This document shows, piece after piece, positions 18,824 to 28,369 of a DNA stretch of 64,000 bases. A program made the translations under genes and the position numbers. Origin of the DNA: AG1 sp035559775 (GTDB lineage Archaea; Thermoproteota; Thermoprotei_A; Sulfolobales; AG1); assembly GCA_035559775.1 (NCBI GenBank), contig DATMAU010000038.1, forward strand, positions 1-64,000, given 5' to 3'. Every line of letters starts with the position of its first letter. Position 1 is the stretch's first letter. The notes beneath the pieces were generated by a model. That model was not told the DNA's origin and made no database searches. It saw only the letters and a list, made by a program, of their open reading frames with translations.

Positions 18824-20542
18824 TTAGATCCTCATGTATTTGATGTAGAACTCTCTATAGTCTCCGAATGGTTTTGTAAGGCTTGCTTCTGTTACTATTC
18901 TGAACTCCTCCGTATAGCCCTTACCGTTATAGAGTATTAGCGCCGAGAGGCCCTTGGTTGTTGTTGAGTTGGCTCTGTCTAGCGCTGTTATTACCGCTCC
19001 TCCATGGGGATCTATTATTGTTAGATTTATAGCAAAACCCCCGATCACGTGGGCCCTCTCATATATGGCTTCTCTATACCAGTCATCCTCATGGCTATTA
19101 TGGAGCATTCTTACTAGCCAGACATCTATCATGTCGTCCTCGGTGAGGGTGGCATTATACGGGATCTTTGAAGGATCTGATGTAGGTGTGAATGTGAAAG
19201 CGCTTGTAAGCCTTATCAGGTAGCTCCCGCCAGATTCCATTGAATAGGAAGCCACGCCCCTCCCCACTGCTCTGTTTGTGAAGTTCTGCATGAGCATCGA
19301 TATGAAGAGATTGCTGCTTGAATATGTATTAGAGCTTGAGAAACCCTCAGAGTATGTTGATGTATTGACAACCCCTCTGGGGGTTGTTAGGGTAGCCTCA
19401 TAGTAGATCCTATACCTAGTGTTCTCAACATAGTAGGATACCCCTAGGCTCTCTATATCAACTATATATGGGGTTCTGTCATAGCTCGCCTCTCTCTTTA
19501 CAATACCTCCACCGCTCACAGCTCTAGAGGGGTCGGTCCATACTAATAGTGCGCCTCCAACCATTACGACGAATAGCTTGCTTCCAGCCCTTTTAGAGGC
19601 CTCGTCCATACCGACAACCTGCATGGATATGTTAGCGTTCTTTCCTAGGGCTAGGAATGGTGTTAGATCTATAATCTGTGGGCTTTTAGTGTAATGAGTA
19701 TTCACAGACGTCATGGGCCTCCAATAGAGCGGGAATATACCTCCAGTAAATATGGTTGGGAATACGTGGAAAACCCCTGCTAGGTTATCGTTATAATATA
19801 CCAGGATATCTCTCACAGATGGTATGTTTGCGTAGAAGAACTCATCAAGCATTCCAGGCTTTGCGAACAGGTATAGTGCGGTTCTGTAAGCGTTATCAGG
19901 GATCCTTAGCTTTGTGTTCAGCATAAGCGTATCAGGCGTGAAACTCCCTATTGGGGGAGCCGTATCTCCCCATAATGGTATATATGTATCGGGCACCCAG
20001 GATGGGGTTTTTCCTGGATATAGGTAGAGTGTTATGTTGACTAGAAAGACCCCTGTTATTCCTATAGATGGTGCTAAGACGTTGGTGAGGACAATGCTGA
20101 AGTTAACATTGCCTTTGAAGAGGTTTAGGAATAGTGTTACATCAGCCTCGGCTGTTGAGTTGAGCCTCTGTATAGTAGATCCCCAGTATATTGGGACATT
20201 ATTAGCAAAGATCCAGAATATCCTGTCAAACTGTCTATCAGTCACCCTCATACTAACATTAATTATAGCTCTACTATAGTTACCAGGAGGTATAGAGATA
20301 ACAACGCTCTTAGGAGTGAAGCCCGTGTTTTCGAAGGACATGTTGGTGGCTATTGGGATAACCACTGGCTGCACACCACTTGGCGGGAGGGGTTTGAACG
20401 GTTCGAAAGACCAATAGCTAGAGAAACTCTTGGGATCTTTATACTCTATAACCTCGAGGGATTGCGCGGATGCCTGAAGGGATATGATGAATAGATAGAA
20501 CAATCCCAATAGTAATACTAGATATTTATTCCCTCTACTCAA
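18824..20542 (-). CDS. Secreted PNGase A-like protein (peptide N-glycosidase family)
   Basis: The 572-residue protein has an N-terminal signal peptide (basic start, hydrophobic 8-25, Ala-rich cleavage area near 28), then a beta-rich ectodomain with many N-glycosylation sequons. Blocks such as the FENTGFTPKSV region, the MRVTDRQFDRIFW stretch and the TLYLYPGK end of the first half match the plant/archaeal PNGase A family, which cleaves N-glycans from asparagine. It would act outside the cell or at the S-layer, for glycan recycling or glycoprotein turnover. No C-terminal anchor is evident. It is a single gene, divergent from tyrS. Identification is from remembered family features; activity is inferred. 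Confidence 0.72.
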   Translation of the reverse strand: MSRGNKYLVLLLGLFYLFIISLQASAQSLEVIEYKDPKSFSSYWSFEPFKPLPPSGVQPVVIPIATNMSFENTGFTPKSVVISIPPGNYSRAIINVSMRVTDRQFDRIFWIFANNVPIYWGSTIQRLNSTAEADVTLFLNLFKGNVNFSIVLTNVLAPSIGITGVFLVNITLYLYPGKTPSWVPDTYIPLWGDTAPPIGSFTPDTLMLNTKLRIPDNAYRTALYLFAKPGMLDEFFYANIPSVRDILVYYNDNLAGVFHVFPTIFTGGIFPLYWRPMTSVNTHYTKSPQIIDLTPFLALGKNANISMQVVGMDEASKRAGSKLFVVMVGGALLVWTDPSRAVSGGGIVKREASYDRTPYIVDIESLGVSYYVENTRYRIYYEATLTTPRGVVNTSTYSEGFSSSNTYSSSNLFISMLMQNFTNRAVGRGVASYSMESGGSYLIRLTSAFTFTPTSDPSKIPYNATLTEDDMIDVWLVRMLHNSHEDDWYREAIYERAHVIGGFAINLTIIDPHGGAVITALDRANSTTTKGLSALILYNGKGYTEEFRIVTEASLTKPFGDYREFYIKYMRI

Positions 20543-20569
20543 TATACCGCCCTCGAAAAATAGATATTA

Positions 20570-20637
20570 TAGGGGTTTATAAAAGGTATAAGTGTTGGTG
20601 TAATAAGTGTTATTGACCTACAAGACTCGGTGATTAT
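20570..20637 (+). promoter_or_regulatory. tyrS promoter and ribosome binding site
   Basis: TTTATAAAAGG at about 20576-20586 is a good archaeal TATA box. It predicts a transcript start near 20605-20610 and a leader of about 30 bases. GGTGAT at 20630-20635 sits before the ATG at 20638. Confidence 0.5.
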
Positions 20638-21717
20638 ATGGGCGACCTGGAGAGGAGGCTTGAGCTCGTTGTAAGAGGTGCCGAGGAGATAGTTACTGTT
20701 GACGAGCTGAGAACCCTCATTGAGAGCGGGGGTGGGAAGGGCTATTTGGGTTTCGAGCCTTCCGGCTTGTTCCATATAGGCTGGCTTGTGTGGGCTTACA
20801 AGTTTAGAGAGTTGATAGAGGCTGGTTTTAAGATGAAGCTCCTCGCAGCCACGTGGCATGCGTGGATTAATGATAAGCTTGGCGGTGATCTTGAGCTCAT
20901 TAGGAAGGCTTCTAAACATGTGACTGATGTTTTGGAAGCGATTGGGATAAACAGATCTTCTTACGAGCTAGTGTATGCTGAGGATCTCGTGTCTGATCTA
21001 GAGTATTGGAACTTAATAATAAGGATCTCTAAGAGCTTCTCACTCGCAAGGATCAGGAGGGCTCTGACGATAATGGGTAGGAGGGTTGAGGAGTCTGAGT
21101 CAGATTTCTCAAAGCTCATATACCCTGTTATGCAGGTTGCCGATATATTCTATATGGATCTCGATCTAGCTCTCGGAGGGATAGATCAGAGAAAAGCCCA
21201 TATGCTCGCTAGAGAGGCTGCCGAGAAGCTAAGAAGAAAAAAGATAGTAGCCATACATACACCCCTACTACCCTCACTACTAGGGCCGGAGAAGATGGAG
21301 ACCTCCCTCGAGAGGGACGAGCTATACTCCCAGATCAAGATGAGCAAGTCAAAACCAGAGGGGGCTATATTCGTGTATGACAAGCCTGAAGAGATATACT
21401 CAAAGATCCGGAAGGCCTATTGTCCACCAAGAGAGATAGAGACCAACCCAATAATAGGGATAGCCAAGCATATATTGCTAAGAGGAGGGGGAACAATAAC
21501 TATAGAGAGAAAACCAGAGCACGGGGGTACGGTAGAGCTAACTATAGAAGAGTTGGAGAAGCTATATTCAGAGGGAAAGATACATCCCCTCGATCTCAAG
21601 AACGCTGTTGCTAAGGAGCTAGTAAGAATCTTAGAGCCTGTGAGAAGATATTTCGAAAGCAATAGAGAAGCGCTAGAGACACTAGAAACCCTGAGAAGCT
21701 CTAGAATTACAAGATAA
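20638..21717 (+). CDS. tyrS: Tyrosyl-tRNA synthetase
   Basis: The 359-residue class I synthetase charges tRNA-Tyr with tyrosine. HIGW (46-49) is the HIGH motif, GGIDQRKAH is the tyrosine-adenylate pocket typical of archaeal TyrRS, and KMSKS follows DELYSQI. The size and lack of a bacterial S4 domain are archaeal. The ATG has GGTGAT upstream. A 73-bp near-copy of its 3' end lies about 1 kb downstream (22631-22703). Confidence 0.96.
   Translation: MGDLERRLELVVRGAEEIVTVDELRTLIESGGGKGYLGFEPSGLFHIGWLVWAYKFRELIEAGFKMKLLAATWHAWINDKLGGDLELIRKASKHVTDVLEAIGINRSSYELVYAEDLVSDLEYWNLIIRISKSFSLARIRRALTIMGRRVEESESDFSKLIYPVMQVADIFYMDLDLALGGIDQRKAHMLAREAAEKLRRKKIVAIHTPLLPSLLGPEKMETSLERDELYSQIKMSKSKPEGAIFVYDKPEEIYSKIRKAYCPPREIETNPIIGIAKHILLRGGGTITIERKPEHGGTVELTIEELEKLYSEGKIHPLDLKNAVAKELVRILEPVRRYFESNREALETLETLRSSRITR
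21597..21670 (+). repeat. tyrS 3' segment, source copy of direct repeat
   Basis: This 74-bp part of tyrS is repeated at 22631-22703 in the same orientation. The two differ by three base changes, all at third codon positions and silent (Val, Glu, Pro), plus one missing base near the end. Confidence 0.9.
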
Positions 21718-22323
21718 ACAGGCCTTATCGAGAAAAGATCCCTGGGCAGTCTATACTAACCAGCTAGGAACACGAGGCTCTAGTAATGAGGAAAAAGAAT
21801 ATCACGAGCCCGGTGTTGAAGAGAAGCTGGAACCATCGCTTTAGGGTATCTTGCCTACACAGATCAAGATTCAGCTAGGTTCCGGCTAAGAGGGTTTCAA
21901 ACATAAGGGGTACGATAATACAGGGAGGCTGTTTAAGAGCCCTAATAATGGGGATAAGTGGAGGAGAGGTATGCATGTTTGACTACAGAAAACACGATAA
22001 AATATAAACAGAAACACTTAGAGTTAGAACCCTCTGTCTATGTGGAAACGAGGAGAGCCCACTGATAATAGCCAGTGTATCGAACACATCACGTCACAAG
22101 GCGGAGAAGGCTTACTAGAGACTGTTGTGTCTCTTCTAGGTGAGGGAAAGGTTGCCAAGGATCTATCACGCTGGTCCTTCCCTTTGACACATCTGAAATC
22201 AACACCTGAGTAGTCAGCTTTATTCCCACTTAGGGGTTGTTGAGATGCTGTATATGCGTAGAATATCATTAAACGTAGTCAAGACGCATAAAAATTAGCT
22301 AGAACAATCGCAGCTATGACTAG
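21718..22323. other. Gap downstream of tyrS
   Basis: No recognised gene. Between 22040 and 22270 two overlapping frames on opposite strands are open (58 codons plus, 81 codons minus), but neither resembles a known family. This stretch, with the small gene that follows, lies between the two copies of the tyrS 3' end. Confidence 0.35.
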
Positions 22324-22563
22324 CTATTTCCTCTTTGTGACAGGATCTATATTTTTTATCGTAGCCCTTATAGTGTAATCCTTCTTCACTAACTTGGGAT
22401 ATCTTCCATTGATCTCTGTATTTGGCTCAATATCCCCTCTATCTGGCTCGTCACTTCCAATAATACTTGGCAGAATCCTTTCCCTCATAACAGACGCCTT
22501 AAGATCTAGTTCAAAAAACACGACCACCCCAGCTATGCCCACGATAATACCTTTACGTTCCAC
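22324..22563 (-). CDS. Small membrane-anchored protein, unknown
   Basis: The 79-residue frame starts with GTG, preceded by GAGGG at about 8 bases and by an AT-rich TATA-like stretch (CTTAAATAGG) near 22603-22612, which argues for a real gene. The N-terminal GIIVGIAGVVVFFEL stretch is hydrophobic enough to be a single membrane anchor; the rest is charged, with a basic C terminus. I do not recognise the family. It is the only plausible gene between the two copies of the tyrS 3' end and so may belong to a transferred segment. Confidence 0.4.
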   Translation of the reverse strand: MERKGIIVGIAGVVVFFELDLKASVMRERILPSIIGSDEPDRGDIEPNTEINGRYPKLVKKDYTIRATIKNIDPVTKRK

Positions 22564-22630
22564 CGTAGTACCCTCTTTGTATAGTATTATTATTGTATCA
22601 GCCTATTTAAGCCTAATAATTTGTTTGTTT

Positions 22631-22703
22631 CAAGAACGCTGTCGCTAAGGAGCTAGTAAGAATCTTAGAACCCGTGAGAAGATATTTCGAAACAATAGAG
22701 AAG
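22631..22703 (+). repeat. Displaced copy of the tyrS 3' end
   Basis: The sequence repeats tyrS 21597-21670 with three silent third-position changes and one base deletion near GATATTTCGAAA. It is open in the tyrS frame up to a stop shortly after the repeat but has no start or upstream part. The pattern of intact gene, short insert, then displaced 3' end is what site-specific integration into a gene's 3' end leaves; a decayed second tyrS or a plain duplication are alternatives. Confidence 0.85.
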
Positions 22704-23084
22704 TGTTACTCTTGATCAATAAAGTATTGTGAAGCTATTAAATTACGTGTCGTGACTCAAAGCATTGGAAGTTCATAATCTCGTTATATATGATGAACAA
22801 AGCATATGACGTCTTGTAATTCTAGAGCTCCTCAGGATTTCCAGCGCCAGTTCCGTCTAACCACTTCAAAACCAGTCTGGCTATATTAACAGTCTTCAAG
22901 ACTGCAGGCTTCTAGCATCCCTTAACCTTCTTTTCCCAACCGTTTCTTCACCTATGCAGATCTGGAGCCTCTGCATCAGATGTTTCTATTTTTCATTAAC
23001 AACTACCTCCTATCCACTAGACCTCTCACCCTTCAGGCTAGGTAAAGCCGTTGAACCCATTCTGAGTAGAAATAGCTTCAAAAC
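22704..23084. other. Gap with a decayed minus-strand frame
   Basis: Read on the minus strand, 22911-22822 is a 29-codon open end (containing NIARLVLKW and DGTGAGNPEEL before a TAG). Upstream parts in this frame are interrupted by several stops. It looks like the tail of a decayed gene, possibly a transposase, but I cannot name it. Nothing else is supported. Confidence 0.25.
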
Positions 23085-23987
23085 CTATTCTCTATACATA
23101 ATGTAAACGCCTAGAAGCATTGTGAGACCTGCTAGTAGCTGTATGAGGGAGAAGCCCTCTCTAAGAATAATGAATGCGAAAACCGCGCCAAAGAGCGAGG
23201 ATGTTGAGAATATGATCCCTGTTTTCATAGCACCTATCTCTCTCAGGCCTAGGAGGAAGAGAAGGATCGAGAACCCTATGCTAAGAGCTCCTGCAGATAA
23301 CATATAGGGGAGTGCGGATAGGGGGATTTGGAGCGGTAGCCCAAGTAGTTTGGAGAGTAGTAGCAACACCGCTCCTCCTGCTAGGCATTTTATAGCTGTT
23401 ACGATCACTATATCCTTTCTGCTTAAAAGTTTGCTCAGGTTGTTATCTATGCCCCAGAACATGCTTGCCATCACTATCAACAGGTTGCCGAGGAGGTTCT
23501 GGGTGAGGGTTAGTAGGTGGAACTCGCCGTTGGTTGTTAAAAACAAAGCCCCAACGAATATGAGAAAGATCCCGACCCAGTCTTTTTCGTAAGCCCTCTC
23601 TCCCAAGAATAGGAATGCTATTAATGCTGTGAACAAGGATTCGGTGTTTTGCAACAGGGACGCGTTAACCGCTGTAGTCTGGTTAAGGCCGTTTAAGTAT
23701 AAGAGTGGTGCTACTGTAGAGCCAGATAGTATGATTAGCGCGAGTATACCAAGATCCTTTTTATCTATCCTAGCCTCTGCTCCAGTAGGTATTGCGAGGA
23801 TTGTTAGGAGCCTGCTACTAAGTGGTGAGAACCTGACTATTGATAGGAATAGTCCTGCAAACATATATATAGCACCAGCAACTACTGTCGGGTGCACATC
23901 TGCAAGGACAATCTTATTCAAAGTAGCCCCAAGCCCAAAGAGAAGAGCTGATGAGATCGCAGCAATATATCCCCATCTATGAACCAT
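23085..23987 (-). CDS. EamA/DMT-family transporter
   Basis: The 300-residue protein has ten predicted transmembrane helices in two five-helix EamA repeats (about 5-150 and 165-298), the layout of drug/metabolite transporters. Conserved features include FLGERAYEKDWVGIFLIF at the end of repeat 1 and LREGFSLIQLLAGLTMLLG at the end of repeat 2. It likely exports or exchanges a small metabolite such as an amino acid. It is divergent from lysA; a link to diaminopimelate or lysine is only a guess from position. Confidence 0.88.
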   Translation of the reverse strand: MVHRWGYIAAISSALLFGLGATLNKIVLADVHPTVVAGAIYMFAGLFLSIVRFSPLSSRLLTILAIPTGAEARIDKKDLGILALIILSGSTVAPLLYLNGLNQTTAVNASLLQNTESLFTALIAFLFLGERAYEKDWVGIFLIFVGALFLTTNGEFHLLTLTQNLLGNLLIVMASMFWGIDNNLSKLLSRKDIVIVTAIKCLAGGAVLLLLSKLLGLPLQIPLSALPYMLSAGALSIGFSILLFLLGLREIGAMKTGIIFSTSSLFGAVFAFIILREGFSLIQLLAGLTMLLGVYIMYRE

Positions 23988-24150
23988 GCCTGTGAAGCCA
24001 CCTCTGATCCTGATGATACATCACAATACTAGTTTCTCACAACAACATAAGCGTTCCAGTGGCTGGATACCTATCTTTCTTCTGGCCGTTTGTTATCCCC
24101 AGCCCTTGAATAGATATTCCTTGATACATGTTAGGATGATTGGGACACAT

Positions 24151-25398
24151 ATGATCAGAATTGTTGGCTCACACCTCTATATCGGTGAATATTCTGCTGA
24201 AGATCTTGCTGAGAGGTTTGGGACACCTCTTTATGTATATGACAAGGAGGTGATCGTGGAGAATTATTTGAGACTTGTTAGATCGATACCCTACGAGGAT
24301 CTCGAGATCCTCTACTCGTGCAAGGCTAACAGTAATCCCGAGATTCTGACAATACTAAGAGATCTGGGGAGCGGTTTAGATGCTGTCTCTCCCTTCGAGG
24401 CTCTCTTGGGTATCATGCTTGGCTTTTCCAAAGAGAAGATCCTTTTCACAGGCACGAGTGTTTCGGATGATGAGATGAAGTTCGTTAGGGGCGAGCTTGG
24501 CGTGATGATCAATATCGACTCCCCCTCCCAGCTTAAGAGGTATGGAAGGCTATTCCCTGGAACCGAGGTTTCTGTGAGAGTAAATCCTGGCATTGGTGCT
24601 GGTCATCATGGCTATGCAGTAACTGGGGGTGTTACCAAGTTTGGCGTCTATTTGAACCAGATTGAGAGGGTTAGGGATATTGCTAGGGAGTTTGGCTTAA
24701 GGATTGTGGGGCTTCATATGCATATTGGCTCGGGGATACTTGATGCGAGCGTATATGGAGGGGCTCTAGATGTACTGCTAAGTGTGGCTAGAAGATTCAG
24801 TGGTCTTGAGTTCATAGATATAGGTGGTGGTCTGGGGATACCGTATAAGCCTGATGAGAGAACCATAGATCTAGATCTATTCGGCTCCGTAGTGTCGAAG
24901 GCCTTGAGGGATTTTAGCCAGTCCTATGGGTATGTTAAGCTGAGGATAGAGCCTGGGAGATATATTGTTGGCAATGCTGGTGTTCTCCTAGTCAGGGTTG
25001 TGGATATCAAGGAGGTTGAGGTCAACGGATCTAGAAAGATCTTTGTGGGTGTTGATTCGGGTATGAATCACTTGATCAGACCAGCCCTCTACGGATCCTA
25101 TCATGAGGTGATACCAGCCTCTAAGGCTGACAAGCCCAAAGAGATCTTAGTCGACATCGTGGGCAACATATGCGAGAGCGGCGACATCCTAGCCCTCGAG
25201 AGACCCATGCCCAGACTAGAGGAGGGGGATCTTCTAGCCATAATGGATGTAGGTGCGTATGGCTATTCAATGAGCTCTAACTATAACCTTAGGCCAAGAC
25301 CCCCTGAGATCATGGTATCCAGAGACGAAGTAAAGCTTATACGTGGGAGAGAAACGTTTGACGATCTTATCAGACTAGCTACTAACTGCTCTATATGA
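24151..25398 (+). CDS. lysA: Diaminopimelate decarboxylase
   Basis: This PLP-dependent fold-type III decarboxylase makes lysine from meso-diaminopimelate. The SCKANSNPE block carries the PLP lysine, GLHMHIGSG and GGGLGIPY match the phosphate-binding region, and GNICESGD holds the catalytic cysteine of the other protomer. I choose the ATG at 24151, giving about 415 residues and the usual LysA N terminus (IRIVGSHLYIGEYS); a longer frame to 23986 adds 55 residues unlike any LysA and overlaps the divergent transporter start. Arginine or ornithine decarboxylase relatives are less likely. Confidence 0.9.
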   Translation: MIRIVGSHLYIGEYSAEDLAERFGTPLYVYDKEVIVENYLRLVRSIPYEDLEILYSCKANSNPEILTILRDLGSGLDAVSPFEALLGIMLGFSKEKILFTGTSVSDDEMKFVRGELGVMINIDSPSQLKRYGRLFPGTEVSVRVNPGIGAGHHGYAVTGGVTKFGVYLNQIERVRDIAREFGLRIVGLHMHIGSGILDASVYGGALDVLLSVARRFSGLEFIDIGGGLGIPYKPDERTIDLDLFGSVVSKALRDFSQSYGYVKLRIEPGRYIVGNAGVLLVRVVDIKEVEVNGSRKIFVGVDSGMNHLIRPALYGSYHEVIPASKADKPKEILVDIVGNICESGDILALERPMPRLEEGDLLAIMDVGAYGYSMSSNYNLRPRPPEIMVSRDEVKLIRGRETFDDLIRLATNCSI

Positions 25399-25530
25399 CA
25401 TCGCGATGTTCCTGTTTAAACAAAAATCGTATAAATGCCTATCTCAATCTAATACCAGGCTATGAGACAGAGCACTTTTACCTCGCGTTACTTTCCTCCC
25501 TAGCATGACATGTGCCTAGTCAGGGGCTCT

Positions 25531-26490
25531 TCATCCCTTAGCTGGTGTTTCAGCCTTATGGAGTAAGGTGTTGAGATCTTTCAGACCCTTAGGTAGGTGT
25601 CTAGGCCCTAAACCTGTCGCTTTGTAAGCTCCCATCATGTTTCCAAGCCTGGCTGCTTCTTTAAGGCTTAGCTGTCTAACTATGCCATAGATAACGCCGG
25701 CATCGAATGCGTCTCCGCATCCTGTTGTGTCCACGGCTTTAACTCTATATGCGGGCATGTTTATCAGCTTGCCTGAATAGCTGATAGTAGATCCTTTTTC
25801 ACCCATTTTCACAAAGATCGCTTTCGGTTTGAGCATCTCATCAAGTTTCCTAACAGCCCTATCTAGATCGTGCTCGCCACTCACACCTCTAAGCTCTTCT
25901 ATGTTTAAGAAGACGTATGATGCTTTTTCCCTCAATCCCTCAAGAATCTCTGGCTTTTTTCCACTTATCTCGTGAAAATCCACCCCCACCTCGATCTCCA
26001 GCCTGGATGCGAGCTCTGCTGTCTTGATCATGGCTTCTTCTCCCCATGGGCTGTGGGCTAGGTAGCCTGAGATGAATAGGAACTTCGAGCTCCTCAGAGC
26101 CTCGGCTAAAGAGTCTAGGTCAACGTATCGTTCTTCACATGCGCCTCTATAGCTGAAGAGGGTTCTAGAGCCGTCTGGCTCTACGAAGGCTACTGTTACT
26201 CCGGAGGGTTTGTCTCTAAAGATCTTAACATGCCTCGAATCTATGCCCTCGCTTCCTAGATCTTCTAGTAGGTAGCGGCCTATAGCATCTCCACCTACTG
26301 CTGATACTAGGCATGTTTTAACCCCGAGTCTTGAGAGTGCTGTTGAGATGTTACCTCCTACTCCTCCGGGCGATATGAGTGCTCTGCTTATTACGTGGGA
26401 TAGGCCGTCGATCTTTGCTCCTCTATCTATGTAGAAGAGTATGTCGAGCAAGAGATCCCCGATCACTACGACCTCGCAGGCTCGGCTCAA
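25531..26490 (-). CDS. PfkB-family carbohydrate/nucleoside kinase
   Basis: The 319-residue protein is a ribokinase-fold kinase. GGVGGNISTALSRLG near residue 37-51 is the substrate-lid motif and DTTGCGDAFDAG near 248-259 is the catalytic anion-hole motif with the base aspartate. The start is TTG, overlapping the TGA of the upstream BtpA-family gene. Substrate (ribose, fructose phosphate, nucleoside or ADP-ribose-type sugars) cannot be read from the sequence. The coupling to BtpA suggests both act on the same sugar or nucleoside. Confidence 0.9.
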   Translation of the reverse strand: MSRACEVVVIGDLLLDILFYIDRGAKIDGLSHVISRALISPGGVGGNISTALSRLGVKTCLVSAVGGDAIGRYLLEDLGSEGIDSRHVKIFRDKPSGVTVAFVEPDGSRTLFSYRGACEERYVDLDSLAEALRSSKFLFISGYLAHSPWGEEAMIKTAELASRLEIEVGVDFHEISGKKPEILEGLREKASYVFLNIEELRGVSGEHDLDRAVRKLDEMLKPKAIFVKMGEKGSTISYSGKLINMPAYRVKAVDTTGCGDAFDAGVIYGIVRQLSLKEAARLGNMMGAYKATGLGPRHLPKGLKDLNTLLHKAETPAKG

Positions 26491-27383
26491 GAGCTTCTCA
26501 GCCTCTTCACAATGCTCATTAACCTCCTAACCCTCTCAGGATCCACGGGGTTCTGGGCTATGCCGTTGAGTTTGAAGTAGGTACCAACTATGGCTCCATC
26601 AGCGTATCTTAGTAGCTTTTCAGCATGGTCTGGGTTTAGACCGCTTCCTATTAGGACTGGCATGTCTCCTGCTATCTCTTTGGCTAGCTTTACGTCCTCA
26701 ACGCTTGGAGGGTCTCCTGTCATTTTTCCTGTCACGATCACTGCGTCGGCTAGGTAGAAATCGCTCCATATGACATGGGTTGCTAGATCTATGCCTGGGA
26801 AGACCTTGCTGTGCTTCTTAACCACGTCTGTGAAGAACTTGATATCCTCGGCCATCAGGCTCTTCCTAAGCCTGAAAAGATTGGCTGCTACACCATGATC
26901 TATCTCGCCAGTATCCCAGACAGTTGCTCCTGTATATAGACAGACCCTGATGAACTTGGCTCCAGCAGCCTTGGCTATGCCTAGAGCAGCCCTCGCACCG
27001 TTATGTATCACTGTAATGCCCACCGGTATGCTTACGCTCTTAACAACCTCTCTCGCAGCCACAGCCTGGGCTGCTATCTCCTCTGGCGGTGTTCTCTCCC
27101 AACCGCTATAGTATGGTAGATCCCACATATTCTCAACAATAACCCCGTCAACCTCGTTCTCCTCATATATCCTCGCTTCTCTCACAGCCCTCTCGATCAC
27201 GGTATCCATGGGCCAGCCTTCATAGGCTGGAGAGCCTGGTAGAGGGAGTAGGTGGACCATGCCTATTATAGCCTTATCCACTTTAAAGAGCTCTCTAACG
27301 GACCACATTCTCTTAGAATAGAATCTTCTAGCCCAATCCTCAACCATAAGCTCAAGATCCCGCCGCCTCGCAAGAAACACCAA
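26487..27383 (-). CDS. BtpA/SgcQ-family TIM-barrel protein
   Basis: The 298-residue protein matches the BtpA family: IGMVHLLPLPGSP near 40-52, GVIVENMWD near 100-108, and the C-terminal VLIGSGLNPDHAEKLL and DGAIVGTYFK blocks that form a phosphate-binding end of the barrel. In cyanobacteria BtpA affects photosystem I, which is irrelevant here; SgcQ-like members sit in sugar gene clusters. The start is TTG (27383), with other starts possible inside. It overlaps the PfkB kinase by 4 bp, so a sugar-phosphate or nucleoside pathway is likely. Biochemical function unknown. Confidence 0.85.
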   Translation of the reverse strand: MVFLARRRDLELMVEDWARRFYSKRMWSVRELFKVDKAIIGMVHLLPLPGSPAYEGWPMDTVIERAVREARIYEENEVDGVIVENMWDLPYYSGWERTPPEEIAAQAVAAREVVKSVSIPVGITVIHNGARAALGIAKAAGAKFIRVCLYTGATVWDTGEIDHGVAANLFRLRKSLMAEDIKFFTDVVKKHSKVFPGIDLATHVIWSDFYLADAVIVTGKMTGDPPSVEDVKLAKEIAGDMPVLIGSGLNPDHAEKLLRYADGAIVGTYFKLNGIAQNPVDPERVRRLMSIVKRLRSS

Positions 27384-28369
27384 GGATTAGATAGCATAGA
27401 GGAATAAAGACACAGAGACTCGGGGGTTTTAACCACTATTAAGCTATATCGATCCATGATGGCTAACCCCTGTTCCAATATCCCTATGAAAGTACTCCTC
27501 CCGAGACACAGATCTACCAGCATTTCTAGAAAGATAAAAATATATTCTGAGGAATACGAATAGCAGTGTATAGATCAGTAAACCAGGCAATCAACCAGTA
27601 AACCCGATAGCCCATAGCATGTAAAACCTACCCATATATTGACAGCTTAGAGCGAAAACCCCTCTCCTCTCAGCCCTCTATCCTAGCAAGCTGGTTAGTA
27701 TTATAGAAGCTATGCCCAGCTATTATTCAGAGATACTCTCTTCTTTTATTACGGAGCATTGATTCTTAACCCTCTGGTCGTTCTATTACCTCTACCTCGC
27801 TTCTAATCAATAATTGCTTGCCCATAGCTGGGAAGCCTTTTTCCCTTAAGATAGTGCCTTCGGCTCTATCTCCCTATCTATATAGATGCTCTGTAAAGGT
27901 TATGAGGATCAACAGCCCAGGAGATCAAACCCTACGCTAAATAAACACTGGCTAGCATTGATCGTGTTATGGAAACCAAGGAACATAGTATTCACAAAAC
28001 CTACGCACCAAACCAACATATAGAAGCTAGATACTGAACATCGATTGTAAGGGTTGCGAATATGAAGCCCTAGCGATACTGAAACTCTCAAAGCCGGAGA
28101 GGTCCTTTGTGTATTATCATAGAGATCCTCAACCAGTATAAATGACCGAGGAAAGCTGTCTCATAAAGCTCATAACCCTGGATCTATAGACCCCATATTG
28201 AAAAACGTAGCCATATAATAGCGATCAAGAACCGCTTAGGCCTGTTACAGGTAAATAGGGCAAGCTTATGCCTTCTTAGCTAATTAACCAATTCGAGATT
28301 TGCACGTTTCGATATATATAGGGGCTCGAAACCATTATGGCGAATATATCCTTTATACTATATTAATTG
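27384..28369. other. Gene-free stretch
   Basis: About 1 kb with frequent stops in every frame, no tRNA, and no frame with family resemblance (the longest, 60 codons on the minus strand near 28000, has no features). Candidate TATA-like stretches occur near 28310-28320 and 28340-28365, next to the GATC-rich block. Nothing else is supported. Confidence 0.5.

Noticed and set aside
22024..22269. 81-codon minus-strand frame with a 58-codon opposite frame
   Set aside because: No motif, start context or match; kept only as part of the gap note.
23986..24150. N-terminal extension of lysA
   Set aside because: The extra 55 residues do not resemble LysA and overlap the start of the divergent transporter.
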